Origin: JBHIKY01 sp042139015
GTDB taxonomy: Bacteria; Bacillota; Bacilli; Bacillales; Marinococcaceae
Direction of reading: 5' to 3'
Assembly: GCF_042139015.1 (NCBI RefSeq)
Contig: NZ_JBHIKY010000026.1
Span: 1 to 54,787, forward strand
Length of the DNA stretch: 54,787 nt
The notes beneath the pieces are model-generated. The model searched no databases. It worked only from the letters and a program-made list of their open reading frames with translations, and was not told the origin of the DNA. Made by a program: the position numbers and the translations under genes. Below, piece by piece: positions 33,272 to 41,708 of the stretch; the stretch's first letter is position 1; every line of letters starts with the position of its first letter.

Positions 33272-33302
33272 TATCTTCTATTTAGGATACTACTTATTTT
33301 AT

Positions 33303-33333
33303 AAAAAGGGGCTTTTGCTAAAGCCCCTTTTTG
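33303..33333. terminator. Bidirectional terminator hairpin
   Basis: AAAAAGGGGCTTT (33303-33315) and AAAGCCCCTTTTT (33320-33332) pair perfectly, with T or A runs on both sides. No plus-strand gene lies directly upstream except the tRNA unit, which has its own terminator; it could serve a minus-strand transcript. Confidence 0.85.
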
Positions 33334-33483
33334 TGCTTGATTCAATATTATGAGTGCTTTTGATTGAAGCTTAAGGCTTCTATTAGAAATGACTGCCGTA
33401 TGCCACCACCGGTTCTCCGGACCCTGATTCCTCTATTTCCTCCACTCCTCTACAAGTTTAAAAAAGAGTTGGTTGATCTTTTC

Positions 33484-33675
33484 TCATTCAGCAATCCTCG
33501 AACATCCAGACACGCATTCGACGGGAAAGGTAGAAAAACAGAAAAGACTAGTTGAATTTTTTTCCAGTTTGTCCAAACTGCCCCAGTATTCTTCTTTACC
33601 TTCCATCATTCCGCTTAAAAATAACTTGAAAATTTCTCTTTTCATAGCAGGAATTAGTTCTTCTCCTTTATCCAT
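33484..33675 (-). CDS. Unrecognised small open frame, possibly a remnant
   Basis: A 63-codon minus-strand frame (MDKGEELIPAMKREIFKLF, ending CSRIAE) in the gap between the tRNA unit and spoIIE. Charged and hydrophobic residues alternate like a real helix, and a terminator lies about 150 bases downstream on that strand. It has no good ribosome binding site and I recognise no family. It may be a gene remnant or chance. The rest of 33334-33690 shows no clear gene. Confidence 0.2.
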   Translation of the reverse strand: MDKGEELIPAMKREIFKLFLSGMMEGKEEYWGSLDKLEKNSTSLFCFSTFPVECVSGCSRIAE

Positions 33676-33697
33676 ACTGGTTTAAGAGCATCCAAAA

Positions 33698-33706
33698 ATA
33701 GTCGAA
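33698..33706 (+). promoter_or_regulatory. Candidate upstream 0A box of spoIIE
   Basis: ATAGTCGAA matches the 0A consensus TTTGTCRAA at seven of nine positions, about 27 bases upstream of the spoIIE -35. Confidence 0.45.
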
Positions 33707-33731
33707 GACTTTTTTTTGCCTTGTTGGTAAT

Positions 33732-33765
33732 TTTGACAAACATTGAGATTCACGACCGCTATAAT
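33732..33765 (+). promoter_or_regulatory. spoIIE promoter with 21-bp spacer and overlapping 0A box
   Basis: TTGACA (33733-33738) and TATAAT (33760-33765) are both perfect but 21 bases apart. TTTGACAAA (33732-33740), a perfect 0A box on the minus strand, covers the -35. This is the arrangement of Spo0A-P-activated sigma-A promoters spoIIE and spoIIG in B. subtilis. Confidence 0.85.
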
Positions 33766-33798
33766 AAAAATCAAATCAATGGGGGCAGGTGGGATAGC

Positions 33799-36291
33799 AT
33801 GTACCAGAAAGAACTCGCAAAGCACACCAATGATATGACGGCAACATCGATTTTAATATGGAAGAACATGAAGATCAGAGCCAATCATCGAAAAAATCAA
33901 TTATTCAGAGGTGTTTCTATTTTCTTTATCGCTTGGGGCGGACTCATATTTCTGCTTGGTATTCTGCTTGGACGAGCCGTGCTGCTGGCTGAATTGTTTC
34001 CTTTCGCTCTGCCGTTCTTTGCAGCGGTTTACGCGTGGCGCAGAGATAAAGGAATTATCGCCGCCTCTGGGGTGGTAGTTGGAACATTCTCCGGAGCTAT
34101 CTTTCACGGGGCCTTTATCGTAGCAGCTATATCAATATTTATCTTCTTATATGAATGGATCACCAGGTACGGGTGGCGCACCTCCTGGGCACTGCCGGTG
34201 ACTGTGTTCTTTGCCACTGCGGGGGCGAGGCTTGGGACAGGGTGGCTTGATCAGGGGAGCATTACTCCATACGAAGGGGTAATTGCTGGGGTGGAGGGCG
34301 GATTAAGCTTTATATTGACGATGATTTTTTTACAGAGCCTTCCATTACTGATGACAAAAAAACGAAAGCAGCCTTTGAAGCATGAAGAAATCGTCTGCTT
34401 CATTATATTACTTGCGTCAGTAATGACAGGGGCCATAGGATGGGTTATTTACGGAATGGCGGCGGAACATATACTTGCCCGCTATCTCGTGTTAATTTTT
34501 GCCTTCACTGGCGGGGCTGCGATTGGCGCGCCGGTAGGAGTAGTCACCGGACTGGTGCTTAGCCTGGCTTCCGTAGCCAATTTATATCAAATGAGTCTGC
34601 TTGCCTTTGCTGGTTTACTTGGCGGCCTATTAAAAGAGGGCAAAAAAATCGGTGTCAGCATAGGTATGCTGCTTGGAACGGCTCTTATCGCTCTTTATGG
34701 AGATGGTATGAATGGGGCCAGTCTGACTTTGGCGGAGTCTGCCGCGGCCATTGCTTTATTTATCCTCACTCCAAAGGCGTTAACTGCCTTTATAGAAAGG
34801 TATATTCCAGGTACGCCGGAATATGCCCGTGAACAGCAAAAACACATGCAGAAAATGAAAGATATTACTTCCTTAAAAGTGGATCAATTCTCCCAGCTTT
34901 TCAAAACATTATCGAAAAGCTTCTTAACGCATCCTGCGCCTCATGAAGAAATTACGCTGCAGCAGGATACGGATGAATTATTAAGCAAAATTACGGAAAA
35001 GACGTGTCAGACGTGTTTTCGCAAGGAAAGGTGCTGGGTGAACCAATTTCAGGAGACATATGATGGCATGACGCAAATGCTTGACGACATAGAAGAAACA
35101 GGGCGGGTCACTTCATCGGTGATGAAAAGCTGGAAGGAGCAATGTCATTATGCAAAAAGAGTGACGGAGGTGATGAAGGAAGAAATCAAGCAGGACCAGG
35201 CTAGAAAAGTGGTGTCAAGGCAGGTGCAGGAAAGCAGGAGACTGGTGGCGGATCAGCTCAGGGGAGTATCAGAAGTTATGGAGAACTTTGCCAAGGATAT
35301 TCAGCGAGACAAAGAAACGCATTTTCTCCAGGAAGAACAGATTTATGATGCGTTACATGATGTAGGCGTGGACATTGGCCATATTGAAGTCTACCGCCTG
35401 AATGAAGGGGGTGTTGAAATTGAAATGAGTGTGCCGAAGCAGGCTGGAGCCGAACGCGCAGAAAAAATCATTGCTCCCCTGCTTTCAGACGTCTTAAAGG
35501 AGCACATTATTGTAGAGAAAGAAGAAATGCACGAAGAGCTGTCTGATTATTCGAACTTTACATTTGCATCGGCACGCACGTATACAGTGGATACTGGCAC
35601 GGCATCCGTTGCAAAAGGGGGAGGATGGTTATCGGGAGACAGCCATGTAGCTACTGAAATAAGTGCCGGTAAGTATATCGTAGCGTTAAGTGACGGCATG
35701 GGAAGCGGCCAAAAAGCATATCAAGAAAGCAATTCTGCCCTGCAGCTTCTCCAGACGATTCTAGCATCCGGCATGGATGAAACGACGGCCATACGGTCGA
35801 TTAACTCAATACTGTCTTTGCGCTCTGCCGAGGAAATGTATTCAACGCTTGACCTCGTCATGATTGATCTACAGGAAGCGCAGGGGCGTTTTATAAAAAT
35901 CGGTTCACTTCCAACATTTATCTGCCGTGGCAAGAAAATAAAGCAGGTAGAAGCCCAAAATTTACCTATCGGGATGATTGAGCATGCTGAGGTGGATGTC
36001 ATCAATGAACAGCTGAAAGAGGGGGACCTGCTGATTATGGTCAGTGACGGCATTTTGGAGATCCCAGGACCGATTGAAAATAAAGAGATATGGATTAAAA
36101 GGTTGCTTTCGCAGCTTGATACAGATGATCCACAGGAGGCGGCGGATCTTCTGCTGGAAGAGGTGATGAGAGTATCGGACGGAAATATTACCGATGACAT
36201 GACAATTCTGGCAGCAAGAATCAGGAGGAATACCCCGAGGTGGGCGGCGATCCCGGTCAGGCAGCGGGGGAACCTGAAGAAAAAAGCATAA
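33799..36291 (+). CDS. spoIIE: Stage II sporulation serine phosphatase SpoIIE
   Basis: An 830-residue protein starting at ATG 33799 after AGGTGGGAT (B. subtilis SpoIIE has 827). Residues about 45-330 contain roughly ten transmembrane helices. A central cytoplasmic region follows (about 340-600), with a CQTCFRKERCW cysteine patch and FtsZ-interaction function. The PP2C phosphatase domain has metal-binding SDGMGSG (D632) and VSDGILE. It dephosphorylates SpoIIAA, releasing sigma-F in the forespore, and takes part in polar septation. The promoter lies inside the longer open frame, which rules out an earlier start. Confidence 0.97.
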   Translation: MYQKELAKHTNDMTATSILIWKNMKIRANHRKNQLFRGVSIFFIAWGGLIFLLGILLGRAVLLAELFPFALPFFAAVYAWRRDKGIIAASGVVVGTFSGAIFHGAFIVAAISIFIFLYEWITRYGWRTSWALPVTVFFATAGARLGTGWLDQGSITPYEGVIAGVEGGLSFILTMIFLQSLPLLMTKKRKQPLKHEEIVCFIILLASVMTGAIGWVIYGMAAEHILARYLVLIFAFTGGAAIGAPVGVVTGLVLSLASVANLYQMSLLAFAGLLGGLLKEGKKIGVSIGMLLGTALIALYGDGMNGASLTLAESAAAIALFILTPKALTAFIERYIPGTPEYAREQQKHMQKMKDITSLKVDQFSQLFKTLSKSFLTHPAPHEEITLQQDTDELLSKITEKTCQTCFRKERCWVNQFQETYDGMTQMLDDIEETGRVTSSVMKSWKEQCHYAKRVTEVMKEEIKQDQARKVVSRQVQESRRLVADQLRGVSEVMENFAKDIQRDKETHFLQEEQIYDALHDVGVDIGHIEVYRLNEGGVEIEMSVPKQAGAERAEKIIAPLLSDVLKEHIIVEKEEMHEELSDYSNFTFASARTYTVDTGTASVAKGGGWLSGDSHVATEISAGKYIVALSDGMGSGQKAYQESNSALQLLQTILASGMDETTAIRSINSILSLRSAEEMYSTLDLVMIDLQEAQGRFIKIGSLPTFICRGKKIKQVEAQNLPIGMIEHAEVDVINEQLKEGDLLIMVSDGILEIPGPIENKEIWIKRLLSQLDTDDPQEAADLLLEEVMRVSDGNITDDMTILAARIRRNTPRWAAIPVRQRGNLKKKA

Positions 36292-36322
36292 ATATAACCT
36301 GGCGCCCCCCTAAAACAGGCTG

Positions 36323-36352
36323 GTATATATTTTGACCCATTCGTCAAAAATG
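36323..36352 (+). promoter_or_regulatory. Candidate sigma-F promoter of yabS-yabT
   Basis: GTATA (36323-36327), 15-base spacer, GTCAAAAATG (36343-36352), one mismatch from GGNNANANTR. yabS and yabT are sigma-F genes in B. subtilis. Confidence 0.5.
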
Positions 36353-36388
36353 AAAATAATACCAGTAATTAGGGGGGAGCAGGATAAA

Positions 36389-37132
36389 ATGAGTACGGGA
36401 AAAGTGAAACAAATCTTACTGTTGACCGATGGATGCTCGAATCAGGGTGAAGATCCGTCCTCGGTGGCGTCCTACGCACGGGAAAAAGGAATAACGGTCA
36501 ACGTTATTGGAATTTTAGAGGAGGGAGCAGCCCAGAACCATGGAATGAGAGAAGTAGAGGAAATTGCGATGGCAGGCGGCGGCGTCAGCCAGGTCGTATA
36601 TGCAAATCAATTAGCCCGCACGGTTCAGATGGTCACAAGACAAGCGATGACCCAGACCCTTCACGGCGTAGTTCATAAAGAACTCCAGCAAATCCTCGGT
36701 CAAAATCGTGAAATGGAGGACCTGCCTCCGGACAAACGCGGGGAAGTTATGGAGGTCGTAGATGAACTCGGTGAAACAGTCGATCTGGAAATCTTAATCC
36801 TTGTTGACACGAGTGCGAGTATGAAATCTAAACTTCCAATGGTTAAGGAAGCGCTGGATGATTTATCTATCAGTTTAACTTCCCGTTCAGGCAATAACCG
36901 TTTTTCTTTGTATTTATTTCCCGGGAAAAGAAATGATGCGGAAAAAGTTATTTCATGGACTCCGCGCCTTTCTTCCCTTCAGGATGCCTTCTCACGAATA
37001 AAAATGGGGGGAGTAACACCAACTGGCCCTGCATTGAAGGCTGCACTTTCTTCCTTCGAAAAGGATGGCAGAAAAAAACGCTTGCTAGGTGATGGAGAGG
37101 ATGGCGTCTTCATTGAAGAATCAGGCACCTAA
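36389..37132 (+). CDS. yabS: vWA-domain protein YabS
   Basis: A 247-residue protein starting at ATG 36389 behind a GGGGGGAG run. The second half carries the MIDAS motif DTSAS in LEILILVDTSASM and the TPTGPAL threonine motif. The third MIDAS-type motif, LLLTDG, instead lies at the very N terminus (QILLLTDGCSN), so the order is permuted relative to a standard von Willebrand A domain. B. subtilis YabS appears similar. Function is unknown; co-expression with the kinase yabT in the forespore suggests a shared role. It overlaps yabT by 32 bases. Confidence 0.9.
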   Translation: MSTGKVKQILLLTDGCSNQGEDPSSVASYAREKGITVNVIGILEEGAAQNHGMREVEEIAMAGGGVSQVVYANQLARTVQMVTRQAMTQTLHGVVHKELQQILGQNREMEDLPPDKRGEVMEVVDELGETVDLEILILVDTSASMKSKLPMVKEALDDLSISLTSRSGNNRFSLYLFPGKRNDAEKVISWTPRLSSLQDAFSRIKMGGVTPTGPALKAALSSFEKDGRKKRLLGDGEDGVFIEESGT

Positions 37133-38093
37133 TTTTATGCCGGGAATGAAATGGCTTGGGAAATGGAATAAAAATCCATACCGGGTAATTAAGAAGCTGG
37201 GCAATGGAGCCACCGGCTCTGTTTACCTTGCAGAAACTCAACACGGACAAGCTGCCGTGAAAATTGGGGGCAATAAAGCCTCCCTGACATCCGAAGTGAA
37301 TGTATTAAAGCATTTCAGCCAGGTCCGCGGGAACGTCCTCGGGCCTTCTCTGCTGGATGTTGATGATATAGAAGTGAACGGGGAAGTGTATCCATTTTTT
37401 TGTATGGAATATTTAAAAGGTGAATTTATATTGGATTTTCTCAGCAGAAAAGGCAAGGAATGGGCACCCGTCCTGCTTGTTCAGCTGCTTGGCGACCTGG
37501 ATCGGCTTCACCGGGAAGGGTGGATTTTTGGTGATTTAAAGCCGGAAAATTTGATGGTTACCGGGCCGCCGCCGCGCGTACGCTGGTTTGACGTGGGAGG
37601 GACGACAAAACTGGGCAGGGGCATTAAAGAATATACCGAATTTTATGATCGCGGCTACTGGGGGCTGGGGGACAGAAAAGCAGAGCCTTCCTATGACTTA
37701 TTTGCTGCTGCCATGATTTTTATTCAAACGGCGTATCCGAAGAGGTTCGATCGTCCGGCTGCTTCCAGTTTCGAATTTCTAGTACGTAAAATCGACAGCG
37801 CTCCCGCACTTGCTCCATTTAGAAAAATACTTGTTTCGGCATTAAAAGGTCATTATTCGAATGCCCAATTGATGCGCAGAGATGTGATGGATGCAATTGA
37901 AAGAAAGCAGCAAAAGCAGCCGCGACAGTCGAAGGAGCCTGTGTCGGTGCGATCAAACACACATGTCCGCCAGAGGGTGAGGCCAACGAAAAATAAAAAA
38001 ATAAAGGAAGCCTCCTATAAATTAGAAATTATTTTAACTGCCTCTTTTCTCTTGCTCTCATCTGTTCTATACTTTATGGGACAATGGCTGTAA
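37101..38093 (+). CDS. yabT: Membrane-anchored Ser/Thr protein kinase YabT
   Basis: A roughly 330-residue Hanks-type kinase. It has the Gly-rich loop LGNGATGSVYLAE, the ATP-orienting Lys in AAVKIG, the catalytic loop FGDLKPENLM (HRD is replaced by FGD, Asp kept) and WFDVGG in place of DFG. A basic linker (about 275-310) precedes one C-terminal transmembrane helix. B. subtilis YabT is a DNA-activated forespore kinase acting on RecA and other targets. The start is uncertain among 37089, 37092 and 37101; GGTGA sits best for 37101. Confidence 0.92.
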   Translation: MASSLKNQAPNFMPGMKWLGKWNKNPYRVIKKLGNGATGSVYLAETQHGQAAVKIGGNKASLTSEVNVLKHFSQVRGNVLGPSLLDVDDIEVNGEVYPFFCMEYLKGEFILDFLSRKGKEWAPVLLVQLLGDLDRLHREGWIFGDLKPENLMVTGPPPRVRWFDVGGTTKLGRGIKEYTEFYDRGYWGLGDRKAEPSYDLFAAAMIFIQTAYPKRFDRPAASSFEFLVRKIDSAPALAPFRKILVSALKGHYSNAQLMRRDVMDAIERKQQKQPRQSKEPVSVRSNTHVRQRVRPTKNKKIKEASYKLEIILTASFLLLSSVLYFMGQWL

Positions 38094-38115
38094 CGAAAGA
38101 AAAGGTGTGTGGCCG

Positions 38116-38874
38116 ATGGGCAGAGCAGAAGAAGTTATGGAAGTGTGTCTGCTGGGCGGGAAGCTGATGCTTCGTTATGGAGCAGAGACATACCGTGTAG
38201 AGGATACAATGAAAAGAATGGCTCAGGCAGCCGGGATGCGCAAGGTTAATAGTTTTGTGACGACCACAGGTATTTTTTTGTCCTACAAGACAGAAGAAGG
38301 ACACGATATCATGCAGATGATTCGTGTAATTGAGAGGTATCAGGATCTCAGCAAAGTTACGGAGGTCAATCAAGTTTCCCGTGAATTTGTAAACGGAGAA
38401 CTTCATATAGAAAGCGTGAGAGACAAGCTTCGGGAAATAGAAAAATCACCGATGAATTACCCGCTCTGGCTTATATATTTAGCTTCCGGGATGGGTGGCG
38501 GTGCTTTTTCCTATTTAATCGGGGGAAGTGTGTTTGATATGCTCCCTGCCTTTATCGGCGGATTGATTACAACAGTCACCCTGGTTCTCTATCAGCGTTA
38601 CCTGAAGGTTAAGTTTTTTTCAGAGTTTTTGGCTGCTTTAAGCGGCGGCCTGATAGCACTCGTGATGGTGCAAACAGGAATTGGGACAAATATAGACCAA
38701 GTAATGATAGGAACTATTATTCCGCTTGTTCCTGGTGTGCCTTTAACAAACTCAGTCCGTGACTTAATGTCTGGAGACCTGGTCGCAGGTGTTGCCAGGG
38801 GGGCCGAAGCAGGTGTTACCTCCTTATCAATTGCTGCAGGTGTGGCTGTTTCTTTGTCACTTTTTATCGTATAA
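38116..38874 (+). CDS. ThrE-type exporter, N-terminal half protein (DUF1212)
   Basis: A 252-residue protein. Residues 1 to about 105 are the soluble ThrE/YjjP amphipathic domain (GAETYRVEDTMKRMAQAAG, FVTTTGIFLSY). Residues about 115-250 hold five hydrophobic segments, with IGTIIPLVPGVPLTNSVRDLMSGD, the typical exporter motif. Corynebacterium ThrE exports Thr and Ser; split pairs (YjjP/YjjB) carry out dicarboxylate or amino-acid export in E. coli. AAAGGTG lies 8 bases before ATG 38116. I do not recall this gene at this place in B. subtilis. The substrate is unknown. Confidence 0.88.
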   Translation: MGRAEEVMEVCLLGGKLMLRYGAETYRVEDTMKRMAQAAGMRKVNSFVTTTGIFLSYKTEEGHDIMQMIRVIERYQDLSKVTEVNQVSREFVNGELHIESVRDKLREIEKSPMNYPLWLIYLASGMGGGAFSYLIGGSVFDMLPAFIGGLITTVTLVLYQRYLKVKFFSEFLAALSGGLIALVMVQTGIGTNIDQVMIGTIIPLVPGVPLTNSVRDLMSGDLVAGVARGAEAGVTSLSIAAGVAVSLSLFIV

Positions 38875-38972
38875 AGATAAAAAAATAGATAAGTTGTGCG
38901 TCGCAAAAATTCTATATGGGTGTCTGCGGCTTCCAATGAGTGGGGTGCAACGGCTTTTCCATAGCGCTGTGT

Positions 38973-39050
38973 GTGGACAAGAGATCCGTTATTCTATCAA
39001 TATTGCTCTTTTTGAGTTGGCGGACATAGGGTATGCTATTTGCTGAATAA
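38973..39050. repeat. Dispersed intergenic element, copy C
   Basis: GTGGACAAGAGATCCGTTAT, then GCTCTTTTTGAG, GGCGGACATAGGGTATGC and TATTTGCTGAATAA. It aligns with copy A (10893) over about 70 bases with few gaps, and with copy B (17712). It lies between the two exporter genes. The remaining 38875-39226 holds no other recognisable feature; a degenerate right end (GTCCGGATAAC) is near 39092. Confidence 0.72.
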
Positions 39051-39226
39051 GAAGAGAAACTGATCTTCATACGGCTGGTAGCGGAACCAGTGTCCGGATA
39101 ACTCTACCATGTACGCTGCTTTCCCTCTCAAGCTGTTACTTATAGAAAGCGTCCAGGCTGTTATTAGGTTGTCTTAATTATTCTGCATTGTTAAGTGCGT
39201 GTGTTTCTATATTAGGGGTGTTATGA

Positions 39227-39670
39227 TTGATAATCCTTGAATTGTTTCTATGCTTTGTTGCGACAGCTACTTTCGGCATTATTTTTAATATTCCACTGCG
39301 CCTGCTCTGGTGGGGCGGCCTGATTGGCGTTCTTGCCTGGTTTATTTACAGCACTCTTCCGATCTACGACTTTACAGACGTGTTTGCGGCAGCAACAGCA
39401 GCATTTGCAGCTGCTTTTACTTCGCACTGGCTTGCGAAGTGGATCCGTGTGCCTGTCACGATGTTTACGATTCCCGGCATCATTCCGCTCGTTCCCGGCG
39501 GCCGGGCTTATTCGACGATGCTTGCTTTTGTGGAAGAAGATTATTTGCAGGGTCTGGAGCTTGGAGTCGAAACCTTGCTGCAGGCAGGCTCGATTGCTGC
39601 AGGGCTAGTATTTGCCCTGTCGATATTTTCATTTGGTAAGGGAGTAGGGCAGCGTTATGAAACAGATTGA
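39227..39670 (+). CDS. ThrE-type exporter, C-terminal half protein (DUF3815)
   Basis: A 147-residue protein of four or five hydrophobic helices, matching the YjjB/ThrE_2 family (FGIIFNIPLRLLWWGGLIG, then PVTMFTIPGIIPLVPGGRAYSTM). It repeats the IIPLVPG motif of the neighbouring DUF1212 protein, as expected for the other half of the exporter. The start is TTG 39227, 7 bases after AGGGGTG; the ATG at 39223 opens only a five-codon frame. It overlaps tilS by 14 bases, tying it into the tilS operon. Confidence 0.88.
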   Translation: MIILELFLCFVATATFGIIFNIPLRLLWWGGLIGVLAWFIYSTLPIYDFTDVFAAATAAFAAAFTSHWLAKWIRVPVTMFTIPGIIPLVPGGRAYSTMLAFVEEDYLQGLELGVETLLQAGSIAAGLVFALSIFSFGKGVGQRYETD

Positions 39671-41057
39671 ACGAAGGCTTCGGAATAGACACCTGATAAA
39701 TTCTGGGGATGCTGTATTGGCGGCGGTTTCAGGCGGACCAGATTCCATGGCTCTGCTGAATATCCTACATGAAACGCTAAAAGCAGACAACATTCCGCTT
39801 GCAGCAGCACATGCGAACCATGGACTGCGGAAAAAAGCTGCTCAGGAAGCGGATCTTGTCCGCGGCTGGTGTGAGCAGCATGAAATTCCCTACTTTGAAA
39901 CGGTCCTTCCACTTCTCGGAGTAATGGAAAAAGAAGGCGGTTCTCTGCAGGATCAAGCACGGCGGCTTCGCTATGAATTCTTCGAACGGGTAATGAGGGA
40001 ACAAGGATATACCGTGCTTGCCACAGGCCATCATGCCGATGATCAAATAGAGACTATGTTAATGAAGCAGGCAGGCGGCCGCGCGCTTTTAGGTGATCCG
40101 GGCATCGCTGAACAGCGGTGTTTTGGAGCGGGAAGATTGATCCGGCCACTGCTTTCTATGCAGAAAAAAGAGATTTATGATTATTGCAGAGAACACCGCG
40201 TCCCATTTGAAACGGATGAAAGCAATCAATCACAAAAATATACACGGAATCGCTTCAGGCAGAACGCCCTTCCATTCATTACAAAAGAAAATCCGAATGC
40301 TCATGAAGCTTTTCAGCAATACTATGAATGGACAAAGGCCGATAGGGTATACATAGAAGAGCAGGCCAGGCATCAGCTCGGCATGCTCATTACGGAAGAA
40401 GATGAACATTCCGTGACGTTTTCCGTGAGCGCATTAATGGAGCTTGCCCTCCCTTTACAAAGAAGGGTGATTCATCTACTATTAGGGTATCTTTGTGCAA
40501 AACAGAACAATACGTCTGTTTTACATATCGATAAAATTATATCTCTATTAAACGAAGACAACCCTTCTGCGCGGCTTGATCTCCCGGGTGCCCTTCAGTT
40601 TATCCGTTCATATAATAAAGGTACTTTTGCCGAAGCATTACCAGGTAACCAGCCGGCAGCGGAAGCCTCTGCTGTTAAACTGGAGCTGCCTGGAACAGCA
40701 GTTTTTGATAACTATTTTTTTGAGAACGGCTGGTACGCGCCATTCAATAAAAGTGCGAATATGGATACGTTCATATATTCACCGGAAGATATCACCGGGC
40801 CGCTCATGCTAAGAACAAAAAGACCGGGAGATCGGATGCATCCTCTCGGCATGCGTGGAGAAAAGAAGCTCAGCCGGGTATTTATCGATGAGAAGATAGA
40901 CCGGACTCAAAGAGAAACAGCTCCTATCCTCATAGACAACGGGGGACAGATTCTGTGGGTTCCATTTGTTAAAAAGTCGACCTTTCATGTCCGCAATCCT
41001 GATTCGCCGACAAAAAGTTTAGCCATGATCACTGCTGTAAAGAATATAATGAAATAG
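39657..41057 (+). CDS. tilS: tRNA(Ile) lysidine synthase TilS
   Basis: A 466-residue N-type ATP pyrophosphatase. The P-loop is SGGPDS (25-30), followed by HANHGLR and GHHADDQIETMLM. The C-terminal region (LRTKRPGDRMHPLGMRG, KKLSRVFIDEKI) is the TilS substrate-binding domain. It attaches lysine to C34 of the CAU-anticodon tRNA-Ile so that AUA is read as Ile, which is essential. hprT follows 41 bases later, as in other Firmicutes. Confidence 0.96.
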   Translation: MKQIERRLRNRHLINSGDAVLAAVSGGPDSMALLNILHETLKADNIPLAAAHANHGLRKKAAQEADLVRGWCEQHEIPYFETVLPLLGVMEKEGGSLQDQARRLRYEFFERVMREQGYTVLATGHHADDQIETMLMKQAGGRALLGDPGIAEQRCFGAGRLIRPLLSMQKKEIYDYCREHRVPFETDESNQSQKYTRNRFRQNALPFITKENPNAHEAFQQYYEWTKADRVYIEEQARHQLGMLITEEDEHSVTFSVSALMELALPLQRRVIHLLLGYLCAKQNNTSVLHIDKIISLLNEDNPSARLDLPGALQFIRSYNKGTFAEALPGNQPAAEASAVKLELPGTAVFDNYFFENGWYAPFNKSANMDTFIYSPEDITGPLMLRTKRPGDRMHPLGMRGEKKLSRVFIDEKIDRTQRETAPILIDNGGQILWVPFVKKSTFHVRNPDSPTKSLAMITAVKNIMK

Positions 41058-41098
41058 GGCGATTTTTATATTGCACCTGGGAGGGTAAAAGAAGCTTT

Positions 41099-41641
41099 AT
41101 GCACAACGAGATAGAGAGAATACTTATTAGTGAAGAGAAACTGCAGGAAAAGGTCAGTCAGTTAGGCAAAGCACTTACGGAAGAGTACGATGGCCGGTTT
41201 CCATTGATCATCGGGGTGCTCAAAGGAGCCCTGCCGTTTATGGCTGATATTACAAAGCGGATTGAGACGCATATTGAGATTGATTTTATGGATGTGTCCA
41301 GCTACGGAAGAGGAACTGTAACTTCTGGTGAGGTAAAAATCATCAAGGACCTCGATACGACCGTGGAAGGCCGCGATGTAATTATCCTTGAAGACATTAT
41401 CGACAGCGGATTAACTCTCAGTTATCTGGTCAGCCTGATCAAACACCGTGGAGCTAAATCATTAAAGATCGTAACGCTGCTTGATAAACCAGAGGGAAGA
41501 AAAGTTGAGATTGTGCCGGATATGGTCGGATTTACCGTCCCGGACGAATTTGTAGTCGGCTACGGACTGGACTACGCAGAAAAGTACCGAAATCTCCCTT
41601 ATATCGGTATCTTAAAGCCAGAAATTTATAAGGGTTCATGA
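41099..41641 (+). CDS. hprT: Hypoxanthine-guanine phosphoribosyltransferase
   Basis: A 180-residue type I phosphoribosyltransferase with the PRPP loop VIILEDIIDSGLTLSYL and the flexible-loop MDVSSYGRGTVTSG. It salvages hypoxanthine and guanine using PRPP. Length and context (tilS-hprT-ftsH) are those of B. subtilis, where HprT together with TilS also activates ftsH transcription. GGGAGGGT lies about 14 bases before the ATG, a little far. Confidence 0.96.
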   Translation: MHNEIERILISEEKLQEKVSQLGKALTEEYDGRFPLIIGVLKGALPFMADITKRIETHIEIDFMDVSSYGRGTVTSGEVKIIKDLDTTVEGRDVIILEDIIDSGLTLSYLVSLIKHRGAKSLKIVTLLDKPEGRKVEIVPDMVGFTVPDEFVVGYGLDYAEKYRNLPYIGILKPEIYKGS

Positions 41642-41671
41642 TTGTGAGAAGGAAAACAAATATGGTACTAT
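41642..41671 (+). promoter_or_regulatory. Candidate promoter of ftsH
   Basis: TTGTGA (41642-41647), 18-base spacer, TACTAT (41666-41671), 38 bases before the ftsH ATG. Confidence 0.5.
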
Positions 41672-41708
41672 TATCTAAGCTGTCAATGCTCGCAGGAGGA
41701 GGTCGCGA

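Noticed and set aside
37150..37640. YabT as a pseudokinase because HRD and DFG are altered
   Set aside because: The catalytic Asp and Asn of GDLKPEN, the ATP-binding Lys and a metal-binding Asp in DVGG are kept, and active B. subtilis YabT appears similarly divergent.
38116..39670. Prophage or transposon cargo at the yabT-tilS break
   Set aside because: No integrase, transposase or target duplication is visible, and both genes have ordinary composition and overlap or adjoin their neighbours.
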